From: Fibrobacter sp.
GTDB taxonomy: Bacteria > Fibrobacterota > Fibrobacteria > Fibrobacterales > Fibrobacteraceae
Assembly: GCA_012523035.1 (NCBI GenBank)
Contig: JAAYJH010000040.1
Span: 1 to 37,963, forward strand
DNA: 37,963 nt
Direction of reading: 5' to 3'
The notes beneath the pieces were generated by a model. That model was not told the DNA's origin, did no database searches, and saw nothing but the letters and a program-made list of their open reading frames with translations. Positions 17,321-25,763 of the stretch are shown here, in pieces; the first letter of the stretch is position 1, and each line of letters opens with the position of its first letter. Position numbers and translations under genes: made by a program.

Positions 17321-18248
17321 CACTATGCAAAATAAATCTCCCAGAAACAAAACCATTGCGTTGAGCCCTACCGAAGAAAAAAAATGGAGCCGTCTATTAA
17401 AAGAAAAAATAGATTACTCTAATTTAGAGCAAATAAAAAACAAAGTTTTATTAGGTGATTCCATAAAAATCATTCAAAATTTACCCTCAGAATCGATAGA
17501 CTTGCTTTTGACAGACCCACCCTATAACATGACCAAATATTATGCAGGCACTAGATTTTCTAAAACAAATTCTATAGAATACGAAACCTGGCTAAGGTCT
17601 TGGATAGAACCCATCACTCGACTTTTGAAAACAAATGCGTCTATATACATTTGTACCGAATGGCAATCTTCTAGCAGCGTAGAGAAGGTTTTAAGAGACT
17701 ACTTTTTTATACAAAACAGAATCACTTGGGAAAGAGAAAAGGGTCGGGCAGCCAAGCAAAACTGGAAAAACGCCTCTGAAGACATTTGGTTTTGCACCGT
17801 TTCCAAAGATTATACTTTTAATAATCAAGCTGTCCAGCTCAAAAAAAAGGTGATCGCTCCCTATAAAACAGCAGAGGGTAAGCCCAAAGACTGGCAAAAA
17901 GAAGGAGACCAAAAATACCGTCTCACCGCCCCTTCTAACCTGTGGACAGACATTTCTGTTCCATTTTGGTCTATGAAAGAAAATACAGAACACCCCACTC
18001 AAAAGCCAGAAAAGTTAATAGCCAAACTCATACTAGCAAGCTCTAATCCTGGCGACTTGATCTTGGATCCTTTTTTAGGTTCTGGCACCACCGCCACAGT
18101 CGCTCACAAATTGAATCGGAACTATATTGGCATAGAAAAAGAACTTTATTATGCTCAGTTAAGCCTTAAACGCATAGAAATGGCTTCAAAAGACTCCCAG
18201 ATTCAAGGTTTTAGAGATGGGTGTTTTTGGGAGAGGAATAGCAAGTAA
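17307..18248 (+). CDS. beta-class DNA methyltransferase (N6-adenine or N4-cytosine), no restriction partner nearby
   Basis: Transfers a methyl group from S-adenosylmethionine to an exocyclic amino group in DNA. The catalytic motif IV is DPPYN (residues 70-74). After a central recognition region come the motif X segment HPTQKPEKLIAKLILAS and the SAM-binding motif I LDPFLGSGTT. Motif IV before motif I defines the beta class. The layout resembles M.DpnA-type enzymes, but the target sequence cannot be deduced. The ATG at 17307 overlaps the lipoprotein gene by 14 bases; the ATG at 17325 is an alternative, and neither has a good ribosome-binding site. No endonuclease gene is adjacent, so it looks like a solitary methylase. 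Confidence 0.88.
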   Translation: MLLNNTMQNKSPRNKTIALSPTEEKKWSRLLKEKIDYSNLEQIKNKVLLGDSIKIIQNLPSESIDLLLTDPPYNMTKYYAGTRFSKTNSIEYETWLRSWIEPITRLLKTNASIYICTEWQSSSSVEKVLRDYFFIQNRITWEREKGRAAKQNWKNASEDIWFCTVSKDYTFNNQAVQLKKKVIAPYKTAEGKPKDWQKEGDQKYRLTAPSNLWTDISVPFWSMKENTEHPTQKPEKLIAKLILASSNPGDLILDPFLGSGTTATVAHKLNRNYIGIEKELYYAQLSLKRIEMASKDSQIQGFRDGCFWERNSK

Positions 18249-18273
18249 GTCTACATTCAATTAGTTCTTGAAG

Positions 18274-19059
18274 CTATGGAGTCAAACTTTTATAAGTATT
18301 TGGGACATGGAGCTTCCAAATCCCTTCTCCCCATTTTGCATCATTTTGAACTCGTTTGACTTGAATTTCTAAAATTTTTTTAGCATCTCTAAAATAAACT
18401 AATTGAGAGGGGAGTCTTTTTCTTTGAAAGTCTCGATAATCCTTAAAATCTAATCGTTCTATAAGTCCACCTAAACCCACCTGAGATAAAGAACTAACTT
18501 CTTTTGTGTCTTTATTTTGCTCAAAATACATAGACCTTCCGTATTTGTCTTTTGCCACTCTTCGTTCCACACCCTCTATATTTTTAATTTCTACTTCACT
18601 GTGCTCTGGCAAAAACTCTCCATAAAAAATATTTGTCAATTGATGTATATCAATCAAAGGGAGCTCTATATTCCCAACTATACCCACAAAAGGACCTCGC
18701 CCTTTTAAGAATCTTTTTTCTGTTGGAAAAGTCATAGTCCACTCATTGTCACTCCACAATAAAGAGGCAACTCCTATCCCTAAGGGCCCCATTAACTCTA
18801 AACGGTATCGAGTGCCTTTTTGTACAAATAAAACTCCACTAAACTCTTGTTTTTTTTTCTGATCATCTTCGAAACTTAGAGTCATCTTCACTCTTAAACT
18901 ATCATATTTAGATACTGTTTCTTTGGACTCTTCATTGTTCATCTTTAAGATTTTTGGGCTGGCACAAGAAGCCAATGCCAATACACTCAAAGCTAAAAAA
19001 ACAAAGAACAATTTTGTGTTTTTAGGGAATGAGTTTCCTTTTTGATCACTGCAATACAT
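18274..19059 (-). CDS. LolB-like / DUF4292-like outer-membrane lipoprotein
   Basis: A 261-residue lipoprotein with the lipobox ALASC (Cys32). The mature part has the alternating beta pattern seen in LolB and DUF4292 proteins: LRVKMTLSFEDD, FSGVLFVQKGTRYRLELMGPLGIGVASLLW, then a helix and a late strand region. LolB inserts lipoproteins into the outer membrane; assignment to that exact role is inference, because sequence identity in this fold is low. It lies one base downstream of a TPR lipoprotein gene and is the last gene of the purA operon. Its stop faces the methyltransferase stop across about 25 bases with no visible terminator. Confidence 0.68.
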   Translation of the reverse strand: MYCSDQKGNSFPKNTKLFFVFLALSVLALASCASPKILKMNNEESKETVSKYDSLRVKMTLSFEDDQKKKQEFSGVLFVQKGTRYRLELMGPLGIGVASLLWSDNEWTMTFPTEKRFLKGRGPFVGIVGNIELPLIDIHQLTNIFYGEFLPEHSEVEIKNIEGVERRVAKDKYGRSMYFEQNKDTKEVSSLSQVGLGGLIERLDFKDYRDFQRKRLPSQLVYFRDAKKILEIQVKRVQNDAKWGEGIWKLHVPNTYKSLTP

Positions 19060-19060
19060 A

Positions 19061-20953
19061 TTAGGGTTTTTCTATGAGATTCAAATTTTTAGCGTTAAAT
19101 TCTTCTATCTTTTTATGAATCAAACTCATTTTCTCTTTCAATCCCATTTTTTTGGCTATAGCCATATAGTGTTCCCAATACACAACATCATCTATATGAT
19201 ACTCCCCAGAAAACAATAAATTTTCCATGATTTTTAATGCTTCCGGATATTTTCCTAGCCGATACAAAGCCCAAGCTTTTGAATCTAGATAAGCCTGTTC
19301 TTTAGGTTTATAATATAAAGCAGAATCTATATAACGGTCTCCCATCTGTACTTCTTTTGAGTTGCGATTCAAATCGACCAACATATAACCTAAATAATTT
19401 AAAGCTTGATGGTGTTTAGGGTCTATATCCAAGAGTTTATTGAAAAAAATCACTGCTTTATCTATGAGTTCCATTCGCTCATAATTCACCGCCATATCAA
19501 AAAGGATGCTCACATTATTTGAATCCGATAAACGCAAGTTTTCTAAAAAAGAAGCGGCCTTTTTCCTCGCTTCTTTTGCTGTGTAAATCGAAACAGAATC
19601 TTTTTTCTTTTTTTCTAAATAATAAGCTTGATGCATTAGAGCACTAGCATACATAGTTTGAATCACTTGATACTTTCGATTAGCGTTCATGCGCATTTGG
19701 GCTAATGCAGTAGATGATTTCACTTTTTTAGTGATTTCTACTGAAGGCTTCCAGTCACTCCAATAACCTAAAAGTGAATCATAAATGTCATAAGCTTTTT
19801 GGTGTCTTCCATAGATATAATAAACAAAAGCTTGATTTGGCAAATAATTTTCTGGATCTAATTTTGCAGCTTTTTCTATTTCTGAAATTGCCGTTGAAGT
19901 GTCTTTTTCTGTCTGAGCAATAGAACTTAAATCGGCATGAGCAGAGGCCGCATAATTCTTGTGTTTGGTGAGCTTTTTAAGGTGCGCTTTAGCACTATCT
20001 ATTTGTTTTAAATCCAACTCTATCAATGCTATAAAATTGAGAATTTTTACAGAAGGCACCTTCAAATCAAAGTAAGCTGTTTTCAAATAATTTAAAGACT
20101 TTTCTAAGGAACCTTGTAAAATATAAACTCTTGCTTTTATTAAAATAGCAGTAGAATCTTTGGAGTCCTGCTTCAACACTTGATCTACTTGTTCTAGAGC
20201 TTCTTTATATCGTTTATTTTGAAGGAGTAACTCTCCTCTCAAATTGGCGTACTTTGTATCGCCGTGAATTTCGTAGGCTTTTTCTAATAAATCTATCAAA
20301 GCAGAGTCTTGACGAGAATTAGTCAAGAGTTGTATTTGCTTATCTAGAATCGATTTAACATAATTTACTTGCGGCAACAAAACATCGTACACTTTAATCA
20401 ATTCATCATATTTTTGGATGGATTCTAACAACATGCTATATTCATAAAGAATCATAAAATCTCGTTCATCTGCACTCATAGCTTTTTTAAAATAAACTTT
20501 GGCAGAGTCTATTTTTTTATTACGCATGTACAAAGAGGCAAGTAAACTGATATACGAAGTTTTTAAGTTTTTAGATATCCCTTTTCCTTCTTCTGCAATT
20601 TTTAAAGCCTTAGTAAAATCCCCTAATTCTGCATATTTAGAGGCTAACAAAAAATACAAATAAGCACTAGTAGGGTCTGCTTTTTGAGCTTCCTCTAATA
20701 AGATCAGAGTCACCTCTTGGTTAGTAGAGTCTCTTTGCCCTAAAACTTGAAGGAATAAAGTGTGAGATACATCTAGATCTTTGTAAACTGGAGGCGTAGT
20801 TTCTTCATTCAAAGTGTTGGCTTCAATATTTTGGACTTGATCTTTAGTATTGGTGTTCTGAAGTTCATTTTTTTGAATAGGCTTTGAAGCACTACAAGCT
20901 AAAACAACTAGTAGAAAAAACACAAGGTATAAAACAAACGAGAATTTACGCAT
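19061..20953 (-). CDS. TPR-repeat lipoprotein
   Basis: A 630-residue protein. The lipobox VVLAC (Cys20) follows a basic start and hydrophobic core. After a polar linker to about residue 60 the rest is tetratricopeptide repeats, for example AYLYFLLASKYAELGDFTKALKIAEEG in the first unit and HHQALNYLGYMLVDLN near the end. The last repeats (AYLDSKAWALYRLGKYPEALKIMENLL) resemble a widespread family of outer-membrane TPR proteins found next to LolB-type genes. The likely role is scaffolding in envelope biogenesis. The ATG at 20953 has AAGGTC upstream. The gene lies eight bases after the PASTA gene. Confidence 0.78.
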   Translation of the reverse strand: MRKFSFVLYLVFFLLVVLACSASKPIQKNELQNTNTKDQVQNIEANTLNEETTPPVYKDLDVSHTLFLQVLGQRDSTNQEVTLILLEEAQKADPTSAYLYFLLASKYAELGDFTKALKIAEEGKGISKNLKTSYISLLASLYMRNKKIDSAKVYFKKAMSADERDFMILYEYSMLLESIQKYDELIKVYDVLLPQVNYVKSILDKQIQLLTNSRQDSALIDLLEKAYEIHGDTKYANLRGELLLQNKRYKEALEQVDQVLKQDSKDSTAILIKARVYILQGSLEKSLNYLKTAYFDLKVPSVKILNFIALIELDLKQIDSAKAHLKKLTKHKNYAASAHADLSSIAQTEKDTSTAISEIEKAAKLDPENYLPNQAFVYYIYGRHQKAYDIYDSLLGYWSDWKPSVEITKKVKSSTALAQMRMNANRKYQVIQTMYASALMHQAYYLEKKKKDSVSIYTAKEARKKAASFLENLRLSDSNNVSILFDMAVNYERMELIDKAVIFFNKLLDIDPKHHQALNYLGYMLVDLNRNSKEVQMGDRYIDSALYYKPKEQAYLDSKAWALYRLGKYPEALKIMENLLFSGEYHIDDVVYWEHYMAIAKKMGLKEKMSLIHKKIEEFNAKNLNLIEKP

Positions 20954-20961
20954 AGGCGACC

Positions 20962-21720
20962 TTAATCTACAATTTTAAAGTCGATTCGAGTACCTGCTGA
21001 AAGATAATCTCCTGCTTTTGGAGCATGTTCTAAAACCACTCCAGGAGCTTCTCCTTCTTGTGGTACTCGTGTGATTTTACCGCTTACAAAACCCAACTCT
21101 TCTAATTTTGGAAATACTTCTTCTAAAGCTAAACCCTCAAAATCAGGCAAGAGTCTTTTACCTTTGGTGGCCCCAGCAGAAATAACCACATTCACAGTGT
21201 CTCCCACCCGCAAAAAAGTGTCTGCCATAGGCTCCGTTCGAATCACTACTCCTATAGGGATATTGAGGTGAGCCCCTTTCAGGATTTTCCCTTGAACCAA
21301 TCCAGCTCTATTCAAAGAAATCTCGGCTTGTTTTTGGCTTTTTCCTCTTAAATCGGGCACAGCTATTTCTCGAACCCCTTTGCTCAATGTCAAAAGCACA
21401 GTACGGCCTTTTTTTGCTTTTCTACCAGCCACTGGAGTTTGCCCTAATATGTGCCCTATAGGGACTTCGTTACTATACCTCTCTTCTGCTAGAATTTCAA
21501 AATTAAACTTCGCTTTTTTTAGAGTTTGAGCTGCTTCTTCTTGATGCAATTCCAACACATTGGGCACCTCTAGCTCGCTAGTAAAATTCCCTGCTATAAT
21601 AGGCATCACCAGTTGATCTACTAGCAATACTCCCAATAAAACAAGGACGAAACTAAAAAGAAAAGCTTGCATGACTGTGCTTTTCATTAAATTACTAAAG
21701 GCGCTTCTAATTTTCATCAT
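20962..21720 (-). CDS. kinase-less PASTA-domain membrane protein
   Basis: Has a short cytoplasmic N terminus, one membrane helix (about residues 18-45, AFLFSFVLVLLGVLLVDQLV) and three PASTA units. The units begin near LEVPNVLELHQEEAAQTL, IAVPDLRGKSQKQAEISL and RLLPDFEGLALEEVFPKL. PASTA domains usually bind peptidoglycan fragments on Ser/Thr kinases or PBPs, but no kinase or transpeptidase domain is present. The start is ATG 21720 (or 21717); the GTG at 21726 overlaps the ribosome-binding region. The gene begins directly after the Crp/Fnr gene. A role in cell-wall sensing or anchoring is inference. Confidence 0.85.
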   Translation of the reverse strand: MMKIRSAFSNLMKSTVMQAFLFSFVLVLLGVLLVDQLVMPIIAGNFTSELEVPNVLELHQEEAAQTLKKAKFNFEILAEERYSNEVPIGHILGQTPVAGRKAKKGRTVLLTLSKGVREIAVPDLRGKSQKQAEISLNRAGLVQGKILKGAHLNIPIGVVIRTEPMADTFLRVGDTVNVVISAGATKGKRLLPDFEGLALEEVFPKLEELGFVSGKITRVPQEGEAPGVVLEHAPKAGDYLSAGTRIDFKIVD

Positions 21721-21726
21721 ATCCAC

Positions 21727-22428
21727 TTAAATTTTATTTTCTAAAACATCTTCATCTAAAATTACAAGTTCTTTACCCACCACTGAAATCACACCCTTTT
21801 TCACTAGGCTAGAAAAAACTCGACTGACCGTTTCTCTTGTGGTACCTGTCATCTCTGCAAATTGCTGTTGCGTAGGGCGATTCCTAATGACCACACTCAT
21901 GCCACCTTCTTCGTTGTGCACCCTCACACCTTTTTCTTGAACCAGATTTTGAATGGTGCCCACCACCCTAGAAAACGCCGACATTGTCGAGAGTGAACCA
22001 ATGTGTCTATTTGCCTTACGCAACCTAGAGCTCATCTCTATCAAAAGAGAAATCGATAGCTCAGGGGTTTCTTGAAGCAAGGTCAAAAAAACTTCTCGAC
22101 GAATGATCAAAAGTGTAGCATCGGTCACCGCTTTCACAGAAGCAGAACGAGGCTCTCCATCGATTAAAGACATTTCTCCAAAAAAATCGCCCTTGCCTAG
22201 TAAAGATAAAATGGTTTCTTTGGCATCTGAATCGGTCATATAAACCTTGACCTCTCCATCTGCTATCAAATACAAGGCTTGTAAAGAATCATCTTTTTCT
22301 AAAATAATAGTCTCTTCTTTAAAATACTCTTTTTTTTCAACCAACGAAGCCAATTGATGGAGTTGGGCTTCGCTTAGTCTTGAAAAAAGGTCTATGCCTT
22401 TTAGTAATTTAACAGCATTTAGATCCAT
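21727..22428 (-). CDS. Crp/Fnr-family transcription regulator
   Basis: A 233-residue regulator. The N-terminal cyclic-nucleotide-binding beta barrel covers about residues 10-125, with the phosphate-binding cassette GEMSLIDGEPRSASVKA keeping Glu and Arg-Ser at the CRP ligand positions. A dimer helix follows, then a C-terminal winged helix with recognition helix TRETVSRVF. The Arg-Glu...Arg spacing matches that of CRP, which would suit TGTGA-like half-sites; the ligand is not proven. There is no N-terminal Fe-S cysteine set, so it is not Fnr-like. AGAGG precedes ATG 22428, and purA ends nine bases upstream. Confidence 0.9.
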   Translation of the reverse strand: MDLNAVKLLKGIDLFSRLSEAQLHQLASLVEKKEYFKEETIILEKDDSLQALYLIADGEVKVYMTDSDAKETILSLLGKGDFFGEMSLIDGEPRSASVKAVTDATLLIIRREVFLTLLQETPELSISLLIEMSSRLRKANRHIGSLSTMSAFSRVVGTIQNLVQEKGVRVHNEEGGMSVVIRNRPTQQQFAEMTGTTRETVSRVFSSLVKKGVISVVGKELVILDEDVLENKI

Positions 22429-22437
22429 AAAAACCTC

Positions 22438-23721
22438 TTAGTTCAAATCTACCACCATTGTTTGATCTCTTTTAGGGCCCACAGAAACAATCCCTATTTT
22501 GACCCCAACCAATTCTGACAAACGAATCAAATAATCTTGAGCCAACTTAGGCAATTCATCCCATGAACGGCATCCAGAAATATCACTACCCCATCCAGGT
22601 AGCGTTTCGTAAACAGGCATACAACGGCCCACTTTAGACAGTTGATTGGGGATCAAGTCCACTTTTTTACCATCGCACTCATAGTGCGTGCACACTTTAA
22701 TTTCATCAAAAGTAGCGAGGACATCTAGCTTTGTAATTGCCAAGTGAGTCAATCCATTGACAATGGCCGCTTTTCTTGCTACGGGTGCATCGAACCAACC
22801 GCAGCGTCTATTGCGTCCAGTGGTGGCTCCAAATTCATTTCCAATGCGTCGAAGTTCTTCTCCTAATTCATCGTTCAATTCTGTAGGGAAAGGCCCGTTA
22901 CCCACCCTAGTGGTGTATGCCTTCACTACACCAAAAACTTGATCTATAGCCTTAGGACCGACACCCGCTCCACAACTAGCATAACCAGCGACAGTGTTGC
23001 TCGAAGTCACAAAAGGATAAGTGCCCTGGTCCACATCTAAAATGGTCCCTTGAGCCCCTTCAAAGATCAATTTCTTGCCTTCTTTTAAACTATGAAACAA
23101 ATACTCACTCACATCGGCCACATAAGGGGCTATTTTTTTCCCTAAGTCCAAATAATCACGAATAACTTTTTCTGGATCTATTGGAGGAGCATTAAACATT
23201 TTTTCAAATTCTTTGTTGTGAATTTTTGCCATATTTTCTATTCTGGGGCGTAACTCTTTTTCATCTAACAAATCGCCCACACGAACACCGATTCGATTCA
23301 CTTTATCACTATAACAAGGGCCAATACCACGACCAGTAGTTCCTATAGCTTTTTCTCCAGCTTTTTCTTCTTTTAACTTATCTACGGTTGTGTGCCACGG
23401 CAATACCACATGAGCATTATTTGCAATCAGCAAACGACCTTCTGGATTTAATTTCTTTTGCCGAATATCTTCTATTTCTAAAAGAGTTTGTATAGGATCT
23501 AGCACCACACCATTACCAATCACGCACATTTTATCTTTGTGCATAATACCCGATGGGATCAAATGAAACACAAACTTTTGATCACCCACCTCCACAGTAT
23601 GACCAGCATTAGCTCCGCCCTGAAAACGCACAATCACATCTGCGTCTAAAGTTAAAAAATCTACTATTTTTGCTTTACCTTCGTCGCCCCATTGAGAGCC
23701 AATAACAACACGATTCGACAT
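22438..23721 (-). CDS. purA: adenylosuccinate synthetase
   Basis: Joins IMP and aspartate with GTP hydrolysis to make adenylosuccinate, the first committed step to AMP. The start is ATG 23721, giving 427 residues, the normal length. The TTG at 23736 would add five residues that do not belong to the family. Motifs are GSQWGDEGKAKIVD near the N terminus, GGANAGHTV, TTGRGIGPCYSDK, the GTP-side TTGRNRRCGWFD, and the TKLDVL segment that contacts the guanine base. First gene of a five-gene operon with the Crp, PASTA, TPR and LolB-like genes. Confidence 0.97.
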   Translation of the reverse strand: MSNRVVIGSQWGDEGKAKIVDFLTLDADVIVRFQGGANAGHTVEVGDQKFVFHLIPSGIMHKDKMCVIGNGVVLDPIQTLLEIEDIRQKKLNPEGRLLIANNAHVVLPWHTTVDKLKEEKAGEKAIGTTGRGIGPCYSDKVNRIGVRVGDLLDEKELRPRIENMAKIHNKEFEKMFNAPPIDPEKVIRDYLDLGKKIAPYVADVSEYLFHSLKEGKKLIFEGAQGTILDVDQGTYPFVTSSNTVAGYASCGAGVGPKAIDQVFGVVKAYTTRVGNGPFPTELNDELGEELRRIGNEFGATTGRNRRCGWFDAPVARKAAIVNGLTHLAITKLDVLATFDEIKVCTHYECDGKKVDLIPNQLSKVGRCMPVYETLPGWGSDISGCRSWDELPKLAQDYLIRLSELVGVKIGIVSVGPKRDQTMVVDLN

Positions 23722-23750
23722 AACACCTTCATTCAAAAAAATAAAAACTC

Positions 23751-23767
23751 ACAAGGTACTTCCTTGT
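23751..23767 (-). promoter_or_regulatory. short hairpin in the purA leader
   Basis: ACAAGG (23751-23756) and CCTTGT (23762-23767) pair across a five-base loop within the predicted 5' untranslated region, about 30 bases upstream of the purA start. The stem has only six base pairs and no known riboswitch fold is evident. It could be chance. Confidence 0.25.
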
Positions 23768-23835
23768 AGCCTTTTTCGTCTAAAAGTTAGAAAAAAAGAA
23801 ACAAAAAGCGACACTAAAAAGAGAGAAGAGGCAGT

Positions 23836-23864
23836 TTTATATTAATAATCGTGAAAAGATTCAA
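23836..23864 (-). promoter_or_regulatory. sigma-70-type promoter for the purA operon
   Basis: On the minus strand TTGAAT (23859-23864) lies 17 bases upstream of TATAAA (23836-23841). This gives a leader of about 105-110 bases before purA. Spacing and hexamers are good and there is no other gene between here and purA. Confidence 0.6.
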
Positions 23865-24765
23865 AAACACCTTCTTTTTACGACTATGAATCGATTCTAA
23901 GAGCAAAATAATTTTATTCGATTCTATGATCCCCTCTAAACATCCTTAAATCACTAGGTGTTTTATGGATAGTATTTGAATTCCGTTCGCTAGGCTAATT
24001 TCATGTTTTTAACTCTTTGAAAAAGCCCCTATAATTCAGAGTTTTATAGATGATTTAGCTCGATATAATTTGAAATAGACTTAAAAATCAATACAAAAGT
24101 TCAAGCGATTATTAAAATTTTTAAAATTGACTCGAAAGAGAGACATGAAGGTACTCGAAACACGACATATTCACGCTTTTTAGGCATGTTTTTTTAATGG
24201 AACTCGAGAAATTTTTAAGCATAAAAGCTTTGCTTTTGTGCGACGCATAGAAGCTCTTGAGGTGCGGTCTTTTTGTTGAAAATAAAAAAATATTTGCACC
24301 AAACAAAGATTCCTGTAAGAAAGAGAGCAAGTTCACGCCATGATGTAAATAGATTCTTTAAAAACACACCTTTCAAAATCGCTTCAAAAGAGCGCTTCGA
24401 TTGTTTTTAGAGAAGTTAAAATAAATATAAAGCTCAGAAATTATAAGACAGAACAAAAAACGCCGTATGTTTGTAGGACACTTTTTACAGGATTGGTGTT
24501 GTATGCCATTGGTTCCATGATTCACTTGAAAAAGCAATATGTCGCCAAGCCTTTCCAAACACTTATAACGCACATTTTTGCTGATTTATTACGCTTCACT
24601 CGCTATGAAGATGAAAGAGAGGTTTTGCTGTAAAAAACCAGGCGTGTGTGAGACTTCAAAATCCTTCTGTTTTTTTAGAAGACTAGATTTGAGAAGTTTT
24701 TTTGGCTAGATCTGTCTAAAGGACTTTTAGCAGATTGCCTTATAATGTGAAATGTTCGTAAACTC
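23865..24765. other. gene-poor gap between the purA promoter and the rpsG terminator
   Basis: About 0.9 kb with no gene I can support. It has AT-rich sequence, many stops in all frames and one hairpin at 24219-24241 (ten pairs including a G-T wobble, three-base loop, no T-run after it). It also holds the unstarted open frame listed separately at 24349-24633. No tRNA, rRNA, CRISPR or insertion-sequence ends were seen. A small RNA cannot be excluded by reading alone. Confidence 0.6.
24349..24633 (+). pseudogene. possible decayed coding fragment: 94-codon open frame without start codon
   Basis: The frame runs from just after a TAA at 24346-24348 to a TAA at 24631-24633. It has no ATG, GTG or TTG in the first half; the first candidates (TTG/GTG around 24490) would leave fewer than 50 residues. 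The conceptual peptide is protein-like in its second half, with a hydrophobic stretch (LFTGLVLYAIGSMIHL) then amphipathic and charged parts (LLRFTRYEDERE). I do not recognise a family. It may be the 3' remnant of a lost gene, or chance in AT-rich DNA. Confidence 0.25.
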
Positions 24766-24793
24766 TATAAAAAATGCTTCCTAAGAAGCATTT
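24766..24793 (-). terminator. intrinsic terminator after rpsG
   Basis: AAATGCTTC and GAAGCATTT (24785-24793 and 24772-24780 on the plus strand) form a perfect nine-pair stem with a four-base loop. Reading on the minus strand it is followed by a run of T residues (six A on the plus strand from 24774 down to 24769). It lies 33 bases past the rpsG stop and closes the ribosomal/RNA polymerase cluster. Confidence 0.85.
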
Positions 24794-24826
24794 ATAATAG
24801 AATTAAGTCTTAAAACTAGTAAAAAC

Positions 24827-25303
24827 TTACCAGCGGAAATGTGCAAAAGCTCTGTTTGCTTCTGCCATTTTGTGGACTTCGTTTTTCTTACGAACTGCGT
24901 TACCTTCTCCATTTTTTGCTGCTACAAGCTCTGCAGCCAAACGAGAAGCCATATTAGACTCTGTGCGTTTGCGAGCAGCATCGAGAAGCCAACGAAGGGC
25001 TAAGGCTTTAGCTCGATCTGGAGCCACTTCCATAGGGACTTGATAGTTTGCTCCACCTACACGGCGAGACTTTACTTCAAGTCGCGGCTTGATATTGTCT
25101 AAACAAACTTCAAATTTTTCGAGGGTGCTTTCTTTACCCTCTACTTTTTTATTGAGTTCATCTAGAGCTGTGTAAACGATTTGCTCGGCTACTGTTTTCT
25201 TGCCTTTTTTGAGAACAACACCCATAAGCTCTGTAACAAGAGTGGACTTGTAGCGAGGGTCTGGAAGTATTATACGATTTAAAGCCTTTCTTCTTCTGGA
25301 CAT
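24827..25303 (-). CDS. rpsG: 30S ribosomal protein S7
   Basis: Primary 16S rRNA binding protein that nucleates assembly of the small-subunit head. The 158-residue length is normal. Recognisable segments are MSRRRKALNR, the RRVGGANYQVPMEV loop, LRWLLDAARKR and the C-terminal AFAHFRW. AAGGT precedes the ATG, and the gene starts eight bases after rpsL. It is followed by a terminator and not by fusA, unlike the common str operon. Confidence 0.98.
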   Translation of the reverse strand: MSRRRKALNRIILPDPRYKSTLVTELMGVVLKKGKKTVAEQIVYTALDELNKKVEGKESTLEKFEVCLDNIKPRLEVKSRRVGGANYQVPMEVAPDRAKALALRWLLDAARKRTESNMASRLAAELVAAKNGEGNAVRKKNEVHKMAEANRAFAHFRW

Positions 25304-25311
25304 ATTTTACC

Positions 25312-25695
25312 TTATTTTTTAGCGTCTGATTTTCTTTTTACGCCGTATTTGGAACGACCATTCTGACGATTATTAACAGCTTGAGTGTCTAATGTACCGC
25401 GAATGATGTGATAACGAACACCTGGAACATCTTTTACACGCCCACCACGAATCAACACGATGGAGTGTTCTTGTAAATTATGCCCCTCACCTGGAATGTA
25501 TGCGGTGACTTCCATTTTATTGGATAAGCGTACACGGGCAATCTTTCGAAGCGCTGAATTTGGCTTTTTAGGAGTGCTTGTGTAAACACGCGTACATACA
25601 CCACGCTTTTGTGGACAAGATTTCAGAGCTGGCGAAGCAGTTCTGTTACTAAGTTTGGCACGCCCTTTACGGACAAGTTGTTGAATTGTTGGCAC
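25312..25695 (-). CDS. rpsL: 30S ribosomal protein S12
   Basis: Decoding-centre protein. It has 127 residues including [15 protein letters not shown] and [14 protein letters not shown], which carry the two lysines whose substitution gives streptomycin resistance; both are wild type here. It starts with GTG at 25695, supported by AGGAG six bases upstream. The candidate promoter upstream lies in the 68-base gap after rpoC. Confidence 0.98.
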   Translation of the reverse strand: MPTIQQLVRKGRAKLSNRTASPALKSCPQKRGVCTRVYTSTPKKPNSALRKIARVRLSNKMEVTAYIPGEGHNLQEHSIVLIRGGRVKDVPGVRYHIIRGTLDTQAVNNRQNGRSKYGVKRKSDAKK

Positions 25696-25721
25696 TATTA
25701 TCTCCTAGAATTTGGAGTGCA

Positions 25722-25749
25722 AATATAAATTAATATCAGATAATTTCAA
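25722..25749 (-). promoter_or_regulatory. candidate promoter for rpsL-rpsG inside the rpoC-rpsL gap
   Basis: On the minus strand TTGAAA (25744-25749) is followed after 16 bases by TATATT (25722-25727). Each hexamer matches the sigma-70 consensus at five of six positions. The predicted start would give a leader of about 20 bases holding the AGGAG site. This suggests rpsL-rpsG can be transcribed apart from rpoBC. Confidence 0.55.
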
Positions 25750-25763
25750 GTACATATTTAAAA

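Noticed and set aside
24219-24241. Hairpin in the large gap as a terminator
   Set aside because: No T-run follows on either strand and no gene ends nearby.
24741-24746. Perfect TATAAT on the plus strand
   Set aside because: No acceptable -35 hexamer at 16-18 bases upstream and no plus-strand gene follows; it would run antisense into rpsG.
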